A stretch of DNA of 6,386 nt from Bacteriovoracaceae bacterium UBA7317 (GTDB lineage: Bacteria; Bdellovibrionota; Bacteriovoracia; Bacteriovoracales; Bacteriovoracaceae): the NCBI GenBank assembly GCA_002474345.1, contig DKQD01000189.1:1-6386 (forward strand), read 5' to 3'. Position numbers and translations under genes: made by a program. Numbering within the stretch: the first letter of the stretch is position 1; each line of letters opens with the position of its first letter. Below, one piece after another: positions 1-5,841 of this stretch. The notes under the pieces were generated by a model, which saw only the letters and a list, made by a program, of their open reading frames with translations, was not told the DNA's origin and did no database searches.

Positions 1-213
1 GGGGAGTTAAGTTTAACTGGTAAGGTTCTCCCTGTTGGAGGAATAAAAGAAAAAGTTTTAGGAGCTAAGCGTGCGGGAATTACTAAGATAATCCTACCGA
101 AAAAAAATGAGAAGGATTTAAAAGAGGTTCCAGATAGACACAGGAAGGGTATTACTTTTTTTCCTGTGGAACATTTCGATGAAGTTTTAAAAATTGCTAT
201 TGCTAAAAAATAA
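1..213 (+). CDS. lon: ATP-dependent protease Lon, C-terminal fragment
   Basis: This is the 3' end of a gene that begins before the window; 70 codons remain, read in frame 1 and ending at TAA. The translation begins GELSLTGKVLPVGGIKEK and continues through LGAKRAG, IILPKKNEKDLKEVP and a final FFPVEHFDEVLKIAIAKK. This is the end of the S16 peptidase domain of Lon, the cytoplasmic AAA+ protease that degrades misfolded and regulatory proteins. The second lysine of GGIKEK (residue 18 of the fragment) aligns with the catalytic Lys722 of E. coli Lon. The matching serine (GPSAG motif) and the whole ATPase part lie outside the window. The fragment ends at the usual family position, so the C-terminus looks intact. 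The gene converges on rpoZ with 52 bases between the stop codons. A LonB-type or Lon-like relative cannot be excluded from this piece alone, but the match is typical of bacterial LonA. Confidence 0.95.
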   Translation, partial: GELSLTGKVLPVGGIKEKVLGAKRAGITKIILPKKNEKDLKEVPDRHRKGITFFPVEHFDEVLKIAIAKK

Positions 214-237
214 AAAAAGGGAGTAAGTAACTCCCTT
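204..237 (-). terminator. Intrinsic terminator of rpoZ, overlapping the end of lon
   Basis: An 8-bp perfect stem (217-224 with 230-237, core AGGGAGT/ACTCCCT) closes a 5-base loop. Read on the minus strand it is followed by seven T, one A and six T (complement of 205-218), a textbook U-tract. It lies 29 bases after the rpoZ stop. The U-tract includes the lon stop codon (211-213). On the plus strand the hairpin is followed only by TT and mixed sequence, so it may stop lon transcription only weakly. Confidence 0.8.
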
Positions 238-265
238 CCATATTAAAGGTATTTATTAAAATTGA

Positions 266-478
266 TTAGAACTCGTCAGCATCGTATTCGCTTACAGGAG
301 CATGGCTAACCTTACCCGAAGCTATTTCTCTTAACACAGTCACAACCTCTTTATTTTTACTTTTTACAAGTAGGTCTGAGCCTTCTTTAATTTGTTTAAC
401 TCTCTTAACTGCAAGGTGAACAAGCTCGTAGCGGTTTTCTACTTTTTCGAGACAGTCTTCAATTGTTATTCTGGCCAT
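266..478 (-). CDS. rpoZ: DNA-directed RNA polymerase omega subunit
   Basis: The product is 70 residues, within the usual short length of omega. It begins MARITIEDCLEKVENRYELV and continues HLAVKRVKQIKEG, matching the omega pattern MARxTVxDxxxKVxNRFxLVxxAxxRAxQI. Omega is a small core-polymerase subunit that binds the beta' subunit, helps it fold and assemble, and in proteobacteria contributes to a ppGpp site. The C-terminal part (KEVVTVLREIASGKVS) fits the family's second helix, followed by an acidic end. The ATG start is supported by a GAGGGG Shine-Dalgarno at 484-489 with a 5-base spacer. It has its own near-consensus promoter and its own terminator, so it appears to be transcribed alone, although read-through from the acyl-CoA synthetase gene 84 bases upstream is possible. 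It is not beside gmk or spoT, its common partners in other proteobacteria. Confidence 0.95.
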   Translation of the reverse strand: MARITIEDCLEKVENRYELVHLAVKRVKQIKEGSDLLVKSKNKEVVTVLREIASGKVSHAPVSEYDADEF

Positions 479-512
479 GTGATCCCCTCATATAAATTTT
501 GCTCAAGGCACA

Positions 513-541
513 TATATATTTAAATCAAAAGATATTGTCAA
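513..541 (-). promoter_or_regulatory. sigma70-type promoter of rpoZ
   Basis: On the minus strand a perfect -35 box TTGACA (541-536) is followed by a 17-base spacer and a TATATA -10 box (518-513). Transcription would start near 506, leaving a leader of about 28 bases before the rpoZ ATG, which contains the GAGGGG ribosome-binding site. It lies entirely in the 84-base gap between the acyl-CoA synthetase stop and rpoZ. Confidence 0.7.
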
Positions 542-562
542 AATCAATTAATTTTACGATAG

Positions 563-2398
563 CTAGAATATTTTTATTTGCGGCGAGTTAATTAGCACTT
601 TATAGTGCTCTGCAAGCCAATCTCGCTTGAGTTTTTGTGATGCTGTTAAATGACCCGATGCGACTGAGAAGTTCTCCGAGGAAATAGAAACATTCTTGAT
701 CTTTTCCTGAGGCTGAAGCGATGCGTTAGTTTCTCTTATGTTATCCTTGATTAAGGCTTTTACTTCATCATTTTTAGAAATCTCTTGAAGGGAGTTGTCC
801 CTTGAGAGGGTATTTGAGTTAAGAAGGTCAATAATGGATGTTTTTTCAAGGGCCAAGATTGCAGTTATTTCACCAGAGGAATTTAAAATAACGAAAGCAT
901 GTGAAATAAACTTTTCGCTCTTAAGAAGAGTTTCAATTTTTTGAGGAGATATGTTTTTTCCAAGAGAATTTACAATAATATCTTTTTTACGATCCTTTAT
1001 TTTTAGATATCCAGCGTAGTTTATTTCACCAATATCGCCAGTTTTAAACCATTCATCAACAAAGGCTTTTTTAGTTAGTTCCTTTTCTTTAAAATAGCCT
1101 GAAAAAAGGCAATTTGACTTAATAAGAATTTCACCATCTGAGGCTATTTTTACTTGAACATCTCCAAGAGGCACGCCTACTGTACCAGCAATTTGCCTTG
1201 AAATAGGATTTAAAAAGCATGCGCCTGCTGTTTCTGTTAAGCCATAGCCCTCCAAGACTGTCATGTTAGAATTTCTTAGCATTTTTGAAATGTTATAAGC
1301 TAAAGGTGCTCCACCAGAAACTACAAACTTTACTTTTCCTCCAAGTGCTTTCCTGGCTTTGGAGTAAATAATATGATAGCCAAAATTTTTTATGCTTATT
1401 TCAGAAATCGAAGGTGATAGGTCGTCATCTACTTTTTCAAAATACGATGTTGTCCGTTCTTTAATAAAGTCAAAAACCTTTTTGCGAGCGAATTGTTTTG
1501 GGGAAAAAAAATCTTTGTTTAATCTAGAGTAAATTTTTTCAAAAACTCTTGGAACTCCCATAATAATAGTTGGCTTTGCAATAAGTGCATCAGATAAAAT
1601 AGTTTTAATTGACTGGGCATAGATGGTTTGAACTCCCAGCCCAATTGCAAGAAGTGAGTCACACCTTCCAAACACATGAGATAAGGGCAAGAATGTTAAT
1701 GTCCTATCTTCGTTATTTACATTATGGTTTAAAGTATTTGATATATTTTTAATCATTGAAAAAAGAGCTTTTTGAGTGATCATTGATCCCTTAAGTTTGC
1801 CAGTCGTTTTTGATGTGTAAATAATTGTTGCAATATTATCTTCTTCAAGAGTCAAGTTTTTTTCTCTAAAAATACCTGGACGATCATTTCTTAAATGAAC
1901 ACCTTCTATTATAAGATCATCATAATAAATAATACTGAATTTTTCCTTTAAAGAAATTTCGGTAGGTTTTTTTAACTTTTTTAAAATAATTATAGATTTT
2001 AGAAATTTAAGTTCAGTCTCAATGGAAACTATTTTTTTTGCTTGTTCTTCATTTTCTAAGAATAGAAATTTAGATTCAGAGTGATTCAAGATGTAAGTAA
2101 TGTCTTTATTCCTGTATGTCTGATAGAGAGGAACAACGGTCGCACCAGAACAAAGATTAGCAAGGTCAAAAAAATGCCATTCCTTACAGGTCGAAGATAA
2201 AATCGCTACTTTATCATCTATTTCTAATCCAGACTTATTTAAACCATAATAAATACACTCAACTATATCGTAATACTTTTCAAAAGTAATAAAATCTAGT
2301 TTTTTATTTTTTATTGAACCAATAGCTATTTGGTTTTTTTGCTTCTCAACTCTTTTTATAAAAAGCGCACTGATTGTTTTTTTAGGTGAGAGGTTCAT
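563..2398 (-). CDS. Long-chain acyl-CoA synthetase-like AMP-binding enzyme
   Basis: A 611-residue member of the ANL adenylating superfamily, closest in style to the long-chain fatty acid CoA ligases of COG1022, which are usually about 600 residues. Such enzymes activate a fatty acid with ATP to an acyl-adenylate and pass it to CoA, normally at the inner face of the membrane. Motifs in order: the ATP-binding loop YTSKTTGKLKG (about 194-204), GYGLTETAG (about 383-391), WFKTGDIGEI (about 449-458), DRKKDIIV (about 466-473) and the C-terminal LTASQKLKR (584-592), where Lys589 is the expected adenylation lysine. Oddly, the normally invariant glycine of SGTTG is lysine (Lys197, codon AAA) and the usual proline before KG is leucine. 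The frame is open throughout, so it is not obviously a pseudogene. The ATG is preceded by GGAGAAG (2405-2411). The substrate cannot be told from sequence. Nearest neighbours are rpoZ downstream and a divergent small gene. Confidence 0.88.
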   Translation of the reverse strand: MNLSPKKTISALFIKRVEKQKNQIAIGSIKNKKLDFITFEKYYDIVECIYYGLNKSGLEIDDKVAILSSTCKEWHFFDLANLCSGATVVPLYQTYRNKDITYILNHSESKFLFLENEEQAKKIVSIETELKFLKSIIILKKLKKPTEISLKEKFSIIYYDDLIIEGVHLRNDRPGIFREKNLTLEEDNIATIIYTSKTTGKLKGSMITQKALFSMIKNISNTLNHNVNNEDRTLTFLPLSHVFGRCDSLLAIGLGVQTIYAQSIKTILSDALIAKPTIIMGVPRVFEKIYSRLNKDFFSPKQFARKKVFDFIKERTTSYFEKVDDDLSPSISEISIKNFGYHIIYSKARKALGGKVKFVVSGGAPLAYNISKMLRNSNMTVLEGYGLTETAGACFLNPISRQIAGTVGVPLGDVQVKIASDGEILIKSNCLFSGYFKEKELTKKAFVDEWFKTGDIGEINYAGYLKIKDRKKDIIVNSLGKNISPQKIETLLKSEKFISHAFVILNSSGEITAILALEKTSIIDLLNSNTLSRDNSLQEISKNDEVKALIKDNIRETNASLQPQEKIKNVSISSENFSVASGHLTASQKLKRDWLAEHYKVLINSPQIKIF

Positions 2399-2431
2399 TT
2401 GTTACTTCTCCATTTTTACTAATCAGTAATT

Positions 2432-2461
2432 TTGATGACTTTTCAACTTTAATTTTAAAAT
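2432..2461 (+). promoter_or_regulatory. Weak candidate promoter for the small gene at 2480
   Basis: TTGATG (2432-2437), an 18-base spacer and TAAAAT (2456-2461) form a moderate sigma70-like pair. Transcription would begin near 2468, only about a dozen bases before the TTG start, which agrees with the absence of a Shine-Dalgarno but may be chance in such AT-rich sequence. No convincing promoter was found for the divergent acyl-CoA synthetase gene in the same gap. Confidence 0.25.
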
Positions 2462-2479
2462 AAATTTGTAAATAAAGCT

Positions 2480-2764
2480 TTGAAAATATCTTTAATCAAG
2501 GACTGTTTAACTTTGGTCATATTTTTTGCTTTAAGTAAATGCGTTTCTATATCCAAACAAAATAATACCATAAGGTATGAGTTTCATTTTAAGGGCTTTT
2601 ATAACGGCAAAAGGGTTGAAAGGATTATTGGTGAGTCAGATACCATATTAGATATAAATGAAAATCAGGAGTACATTGTAAAGTTGGGCTTTTTATCAAT
2701 GAAAAAAACTGATTTAATCGGTAATGTTAAAAAAATTGTAAGGCTTGAAGAGATTTCCTATTAA
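2480..2764 (+). CDS. Hypothetical small protein, possibly exported
   Basis: I do not recognise this 94-residue protein. The only start that uses the whole frame is TTG at 2480; an in-frame TAA at 2456-2458 prevents a longer version, and no clear Shine-Dalgarno is visible. The N-terminus (residues 1-7 with two Lys, then CLTLVIFFALS) resembles a short signal peptide or membrane anchor. Cys21 follows LSK, which is a poor lipobox, so lipidation is unlikely. The rest is mixed polar and hydrophobic, with a strand-like pattern (TIRYEFHFKGFYNGKRVERI, then EYIVKLGFLSMKK and LIGNVKKIVRLEEI) that could be a small beta-barrel. It lies 81 bases from the divergent acyl-CoA synthetase gene and 59 bases before the next gene on the same strand. 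It could be a real but poorly expressed gene; the start is uncertain. Confidence 0.55.
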   Translation: MKISLIKDCLTLVIFFALSKCVSISKQNNTIRYEFHFKGFYNGKRVERIIGESDTILDINENQEYIVKLGFLSMKKTDLIGNVKKIVRLEEISY

Positions 2765-2788
2765 AATTTTTAAAAAAAATGTTAAAAT
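2761..2788 (+). promoter_or_regulatory. Candidate extended -10 promoter for the gene at 2824
   Basis: TG at 2780-2781, one base, then TAAAAT (2783-2788) makes an extended -10 element. A weak -35 (TTAAAA, 2761-2766) lies 16 bases upstream. This would place the start of transcription near 2795, giving a leader of about 29 bases that contains the strong ribosome-binding site of the next gene. It overlaps the stop of the upstream gene. Confidence 0.35.
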
Positions 2789-2823
2789 TAACGAAATACC
2801 ATTTGTTTTAAGAGGAGAGCAAT

Positions 2824-3069
2824 GTGAGTGATTCTAGCGACCAGCCCAAGAGTGCCGAAAGAGTATTTCTCCACGATCTTAGTAATCAGCTTGTAGTTGC
2901 TCAGGGCATGGGCGGATATGTCCTTGGTAGGCTTAAGAAAAAGGATGATGTTGACCCCAAAGAATTGACTAGGATGGAAAAAACAGTAAAAGCTATAGAT
3001 AGAATGATCGTAATGGTCAAGGATAGAAGAGAAGTTCTTAGGGCGGAGAGAGAAAAATCAGAAGAATAA
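2824..3069 (+). CDS. Small protein resembling a lone histidine-kinase phosphoacceptor (DHp) hairpin
   Basis: An 81-residue, highly charged and probably all-helical protein. Residues 12-38 hold FLHDLSNQLVVAQGMGGYVL, which resembles the H-box of sensor kinases (HDLxNxLxxxxG), with His17 in the phosphoacceptor position. A short turn (KKDDVDPKE) leads to a second long helix (about residues 46-80). This is the size and plan of one DHp hairpin, but no ATP-binding domain follows within the gene or next to it. If the resemblance is real it could accept and pass on phosphate, as Spo0B or ChpT do, or bind a kinase. Both roles are inferences. The GTG start has a good GAGGAG Shine-Dalgarno (2812-2817) with a 6-base spacer. 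An ATG-TGA pair at 2822-2827 overlaps the start and cannot encode a protein. The 3' end is 4 bases from the convergent gene. Confidence 0.75.
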   Translation: MSDSSDQPKSAERVFLHDLSNQLVVAQGMGGYVLGRLKKKDDVDPKELTRMEKTVKAIDRMIVMVKDRREVLRAEREKSEE

Positions 3070-3073
3070 TAAG

Positions 3074-3478
3074 TTAATTCTTCTTAATATTAACTGATAC
3101 AATATCTCCTAACAAAAAGGATTCCATTTCAAGACTATGATCTGTTTTTTTCATAGATTTAGGTCCTCTTCTTTTACATATAGATGAATGGTCTTCAGAG
3201 TGAATGACTTCAAGTTGGCCAACCTTAACGTCAAATCGGTGTCTCTTCCATGTTTTTAAAGGGTTTAACTTTGAGACTTTTCTGTGGACGTCTAAAACTG
3301 TTCCTGCCTTAACACCTTGAATTTTTCCAATATTTACGAAGAAGTTCTTGTTTACTTTTTCATTTTTGTAACCCATGGGAACTTGCTGGGATATATTGAA
3401 GATGATGTAGTCCTTAGAGTATACCAGAGTTGAGAAGCTGAAGATCATTAATATAATGATGGCGTTTTTTTGCCGCAT
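3074..3478 (-). CDS. Small secreted protein, possible FlgT C-terminal-like domain
   Basis: A 134-residue protein beginning with a clear signal peptide: basic MRQKN, a hydrophobic core IIILMIFSFSTLVY and a likely cleavage just after YS (about residue 21). The mature part has FFVNIGKIQGVKAGTVLDV (about 46-64), VGQLEVIHSEDHSSICK (about 86-102) and FLLGDIVSV (about 121-129). The pattern of a strand, G-x-x-x-GV-x-x-GT, then a VGxLxV strand and a final GDxV resembles the C-terminal domain of flagellar FlgT and related periplasmic proteins, but the match is by eye and partial. No flagellar gene is visible nearby. The ATG start has an AAGGA Shine-Dalgarno (complement of 3485-3489) with a 6-base spacer. 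It follows the solute-binding lipoprotein gene on the same strand after 103 bases and ends 4 bases from the convergent gene. Confidence 0.7.
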   Translation of the reverse strand: MRQKNAIIILMIFSFSTLVYSKDYIIFNISQQVPMGYKNEKVNKNFFVNIGKIQGVKAGTVLDVHRKVSKLNPLKTWKRHRFDVKVGQLEVIHSEDHSSICKRRGPKSMKKTDHSLEMESFLLGDIVSVNIKKN

Positions 3479-3581
3479 TATGGGTCCTTTTTTTTTAGTT
3501 TTAAAAACTATAGGAGATTTGGCTTAGATATCGTCCTAAAATGGAAAAACTAAAATTAGAGCTTTGGTAAGATGGAAATAT

Positions 3582-5315
3582 TTACCGGTTTGATTTTTTG
3601 ATTCTTAGATACTTGTAGATATTTGGAATAATATCTGAGTACCTATAGTTTTGGATATTGCTGTGAAAGAGAGTATAGGTTCTTTGATAGTAGAGCATGA
3701 ACCATGGGAGGTCTTTTAAGACTTCCTCCTCCATTGATTCCATTAGCTCCTTCTTTTCTTGAATACTATAAACCTTTTTAAACTTCTTGAAGCTGTTATC
3801 AAAGTTTTTATTATTATAGAAGGTTGCATTAGGTCCTGGAGGGGAGTTTTTTGAATAGAGGAGTTGTAGAAGATTCTCTGCATCAGGGTAATCCATAGAC
3901 CAACCGCCCATCCACAACTGCAATGACCCTTCTCTTACTTTTTTGAGGAAAGTGGTAAAAGAGTTAACTACAACTTTTACATTAATCCCAATTTTTTTCA
4001 TCTGATTTTTTATGTATTCAGCTTGTTTCTTCGTAAGCTCAGTGTCGCCTCTTGTATCGTATTGGAGAACTGGAAGCCCTTTTCCGTTGGGGTAACCTGC
4101 TTGTTTAAGCAGTTTTTTGGATAGCTCAATATCATAGTTAATGGAAATCGTTTTCGAAGGGCTGTAACCTGGAATACCAGGTGGGTAAATGGAATTTGCT
4201 TTTTGCCCTGTTTTGTTTGTGGATAAGTCAATAAATTTATCTCTATCAATTGCATAAGTAATAGCTTTTCTTAAATCCTTATTTTTTCCTAAAAGAGGGT
4301 CTTTCATATTAAATGAAAGCCACCAAAAGGTGAGCGTTGGAGATATTTGAAGATTAATTTTCTTTTCTTTTAAATTACTTTTAAGTTCTCCAAATTTATT
4401 GAGTGCAATTTTTAGATGTTCTTTAGAAAGGCTTATAATATCTATTTTTTTATTGATAAACGCATTCCATCTTGAGTCATGTTTCTTTATAATATGGAAG
4501 TTTATTTTGTTTAAAAGAGGTAGAGGCTTTCCAGCATCAATTAGTAGTTTCTTTGAATGGGACCTCCTATCCCCTTTTTTTGGATATGAGGAAAGGTTGT
4601 ATTTTTTAAATTTAGTTAGGGTGAGTGGATGATTGGGCTTTAAGGACTCAAGTTTGAAAGGACCAGTACCTATTATATTTTTGGATAGGTTATTTTTATA
4701 ATAGATAATTGATTCAATAGGCAGTGGTGACGTAAAGCTCATTGATAGCGCATAGATCATTTGAGGGTAAGGTTCCAAAAGGTCGATAATTAAGGTGTGA
4801 TCTCCTCTTGTTTTAAGGCCAGAAACTTCAAGGTTAATATATTTTTGGAAGTCTGAGCCAGCTTTTTCTCTAAATTCATTTAATCCTTTTATTTTACCGT
4901 CAAATAACCACCAACCATTACTTTTATTTGGTTTGAAGGCAAGTCGTTTAATTTGGTTTATAAAGTCTTGAGCAATAAGAAAACGGCTCTCTTTTAGGGA
5001 AGGGTCGCTATGGTAAGGCACATTTTTTTGAATGTTTATAATATATCTTTTTCCATTATTTTCTATTTTTGGCATGCTTTTGGCGAGCAAGGGTTTTAAT
5101 GCGAATGGTCTTTTTAAGTAGTGATACTCATAAAGTTGCTCATAGGTTTGATACATTACAGTTGAAGAAACAACGTCATAGGCAGATGATGGGTCAAAAG
5201 TAGGAATTTTATCCCTGATGGCCAAGTTAAGAATATCCGTGTCACTACCTTTTCCTTTAGGTTTAGAGCAAGCCTGGAGTAATACAATGATCACAAATAA
5301 AATGACTTTTTTCAT
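3582..5315 (-). CDS. Family 5 solute-binding lipoprotein (oligopeptide type)
   Basis: A 577-residue protein of the SBP_bac_5 family (DppA/OppA-like), the extracytoplasmic receptors that hand peptides or similar solutes to an ABC importer. The N-terminus MKKVILFVIIVLLQACSKPK is a lipoprotein signal with lipobox LQAC, so Cys16 should be lipidated. Family landmarks are DKIPTFDPSSAYDVV (about 35-49), ALKPLLAKSMP (about 72-82), IIGTGPFKLESL (about 211-222), LRKAITYAIDRDKFID (about 347-362) and GGWSMDYPDAENLLQLLYS (about 469-487). Length and domain order are normal for the family. No permease or ATPase gene is present in the window, so it may serve a transporter encoded elsewhere or have a different role. 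The ATG is preceded by a weak GAGA five bases upstream. Its leader begins just after recX, and a small hairpin (5335-5349) separates them. The ligand cannot be predicted from the sequence. Confidence 0.92.
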   Translation of the reverse strand: MKKVILFVIIVLLQACSKPKGKGSDTDILNLAIRDKIPTFDPSSAYDVVSSTVMYQTYEQLYEYHYLKRPFALKPLLAKSMPKIENNGKRYIINIQKNVPYHSDPSLKESRFLIAQDFINQIKRLAFKPNKSNGWWLFDGKIKGLNEFREKAGSDFQKYINLEVSGLKTRGDHTLIIDLLEPYPQMIYALSMSFTSPLPIESIIYYKNNLSKNIIGTGPFKLESLKPNHPLTLTKFKKYNLSSYPKKGDRRSHSKKLLIDAGKPLPLLNKINFHIIKKHDSRWNAFINKKIDIISLSKEHLKIALNKFGELKSNLKEKKINLQISPTLTFWWLSFNMKDPLLGKNKDLRKAITYAIDRDKFIDLSTNKTGQKANSIYPPGIPGYSPSKTISINYDIELSKKLLKQAGYPNGKGLPVLQYDTRGDTELTKKQAEYIKNQMKKIGINVKVVVNSFTTFLKKVREGSLQLWMGGWSMDYPDAENLLQLLYSKNSPPGPNATFYNNKNFDNSFKKFKKVYSIQEKKELMESMEEEVLKDLPWFMLYYQRTYTLFHSNIQNYRYSDIIPNIYKYLRIKKSNR

Positions 5316-5333
5316 TTTTTTCTCAAAATAGTG

Positions 5334-5350
5334 AAGGTGGAAGCCACCTC
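5334..5350 (-). terminator. Candidate weak terminator after recX
   Basis: A 6-bp G+C-rich stem AGGTGG/CCACCT (5335-5340 with 5344-5349), extendable by one G-U pair, encloses a 3-base loop. On the minus strand it is followed by TTCACTATTTT, an imperfect U-tract. It lies 18 bases after the recX stop and 18 bases before the lipoprotein gene start. It could end the recA-recX transcript or act as an attenuator in the leader of the lipoprotein gene. Confidence 0.4.
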
Positions 5351-5367
5351 TCGGGGATGATTAGATT

Positions 5368-5838
5368 TTAGGGTACCTTGAACTCCTCATCAACTAAAAA
5401 AGACACAATATCCCAGTTGTAGCCTTTATTCTGTAGATACCTAAGGATTTTATTTTTAACTTTTTCTTTATGTATTTCATTTTTAAACGCTGCAGGTTTT
5501 TTTTTGGCTATAATCTCCTTTATCAGGGACTCTTCAGTTATGTTATGCTCTTTAAAAACTTTTTCTACTTCCTCACTTGTGACCTCTATTTGGTCCTCTA
5601 TCTTTAGCCTTTTTTTAATGAGGTAGGTTGCACAACCTCTTCTCATAAGAGAAGTAATTCTCGAAAATGTGTAATCCTTTTCGCATAAATAATTTAAGTG
5701 TTTGGCCCTTTGAATCGCCAAGTCGATATCTTTAGGATCAAAATCCTTTTCTTGTAGTTTCTTTTTTAGACGAAAAAGTGAATAAGGCTGTCTTGCCAGG
5801 AGTTGAAGCGTTTTTATATAAGCGGGACTTTGTTTAAT
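5368..5838 (-). CDS. recX: Regulatory protein RecX, probable ATT start
   Basis: RecX binds RecA-DNA filaments and limits their growth and activity. The 156-residue reading proposed here starts at ATT (5838-5836), which sits 6 bases after a perfect AAGGAG (5850-5845). The frame is closed by TAG at 5859-5857 and has no ATG, GTG or TTG before a TTG at 5721. Starting at that TTG would give 117 residues and lose AYIKTLQLLARQPYSLFRLK (residues 6-25), which fits the first RecX repeat (LLARRxYSxxEL). Later landmarks are HLNYLCEKDYTFSRITSLM (about 47-65), RRGCATYLIKKRL (about 66-78) and, at the end, KVKNKILRYLQNKGYNWDIV (about 126-145), the typical last RecX repeat. About 156 residues agrees with the family (E. 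coli 166). It lies 67 bases downstream of recA on the same strand, the classic arrangement. A missed sequencing error near the start is the main alternative to an ATT start. Confidence 0.88.
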   Translation of the reverse strand: MKQSPAYIKTLQLLARQPYSLFRLKKKLQEKDFDPKDIDLAIQRAKHLNYLCEKDYTFSRITSLMRRGCATYLIKKRLKIEDQIEVTSEEVEKVFKEHNITEESLIKEIIAKKKPAAFKNEIHKEKVKNKILRYLQNKGYNWDIVSFLVDEEFKVP

Positions 5839-5841
5839 TTT

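Noticed and set aside
2525..2545. Possible lipobox (LSKC) in the small protein at 2480
   Set aside because: Lysine directly before the cysteine does not fit the lipobox, which needs a small residue there.
3061..3083. Inverted repeat GAAGAAT/ATTCTTC at the convergent gene ends
   Set aside because: The 7-bp stem is AT-rich with a 9-base loop and no good U-tract on either strand, and it is largely made of coding sequence, so it is weak as a terminator.
3496..3510. TAGTTTT-A-AAAACTA inverted repeat upstream of the secreted protein gene
   Set aside because: Pure A/T-rich symmetry in an AT-rich leader; no known operator matches and chance occurrence is likely.
3566..3586. GGTAA/TTACC hairpin after the lipoprotein gene
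   Set aside because: The stem is only 5 bp with an 11-base loop and no U-tract; likely chance.
4010..4255. 81-codon open frame on the minus strand
   Set aside because: It lies wholly inside the solute-binding lipoprotein gene in another frame; the lipoprotein has clear family motifs and this frame has none.
4399..4632. 77-codon open frame on the plus strand
   Set aside because: It is antisense to the solute-binding lipoprotein gene, with no recognisable domain and no ribosome-binding evidence.
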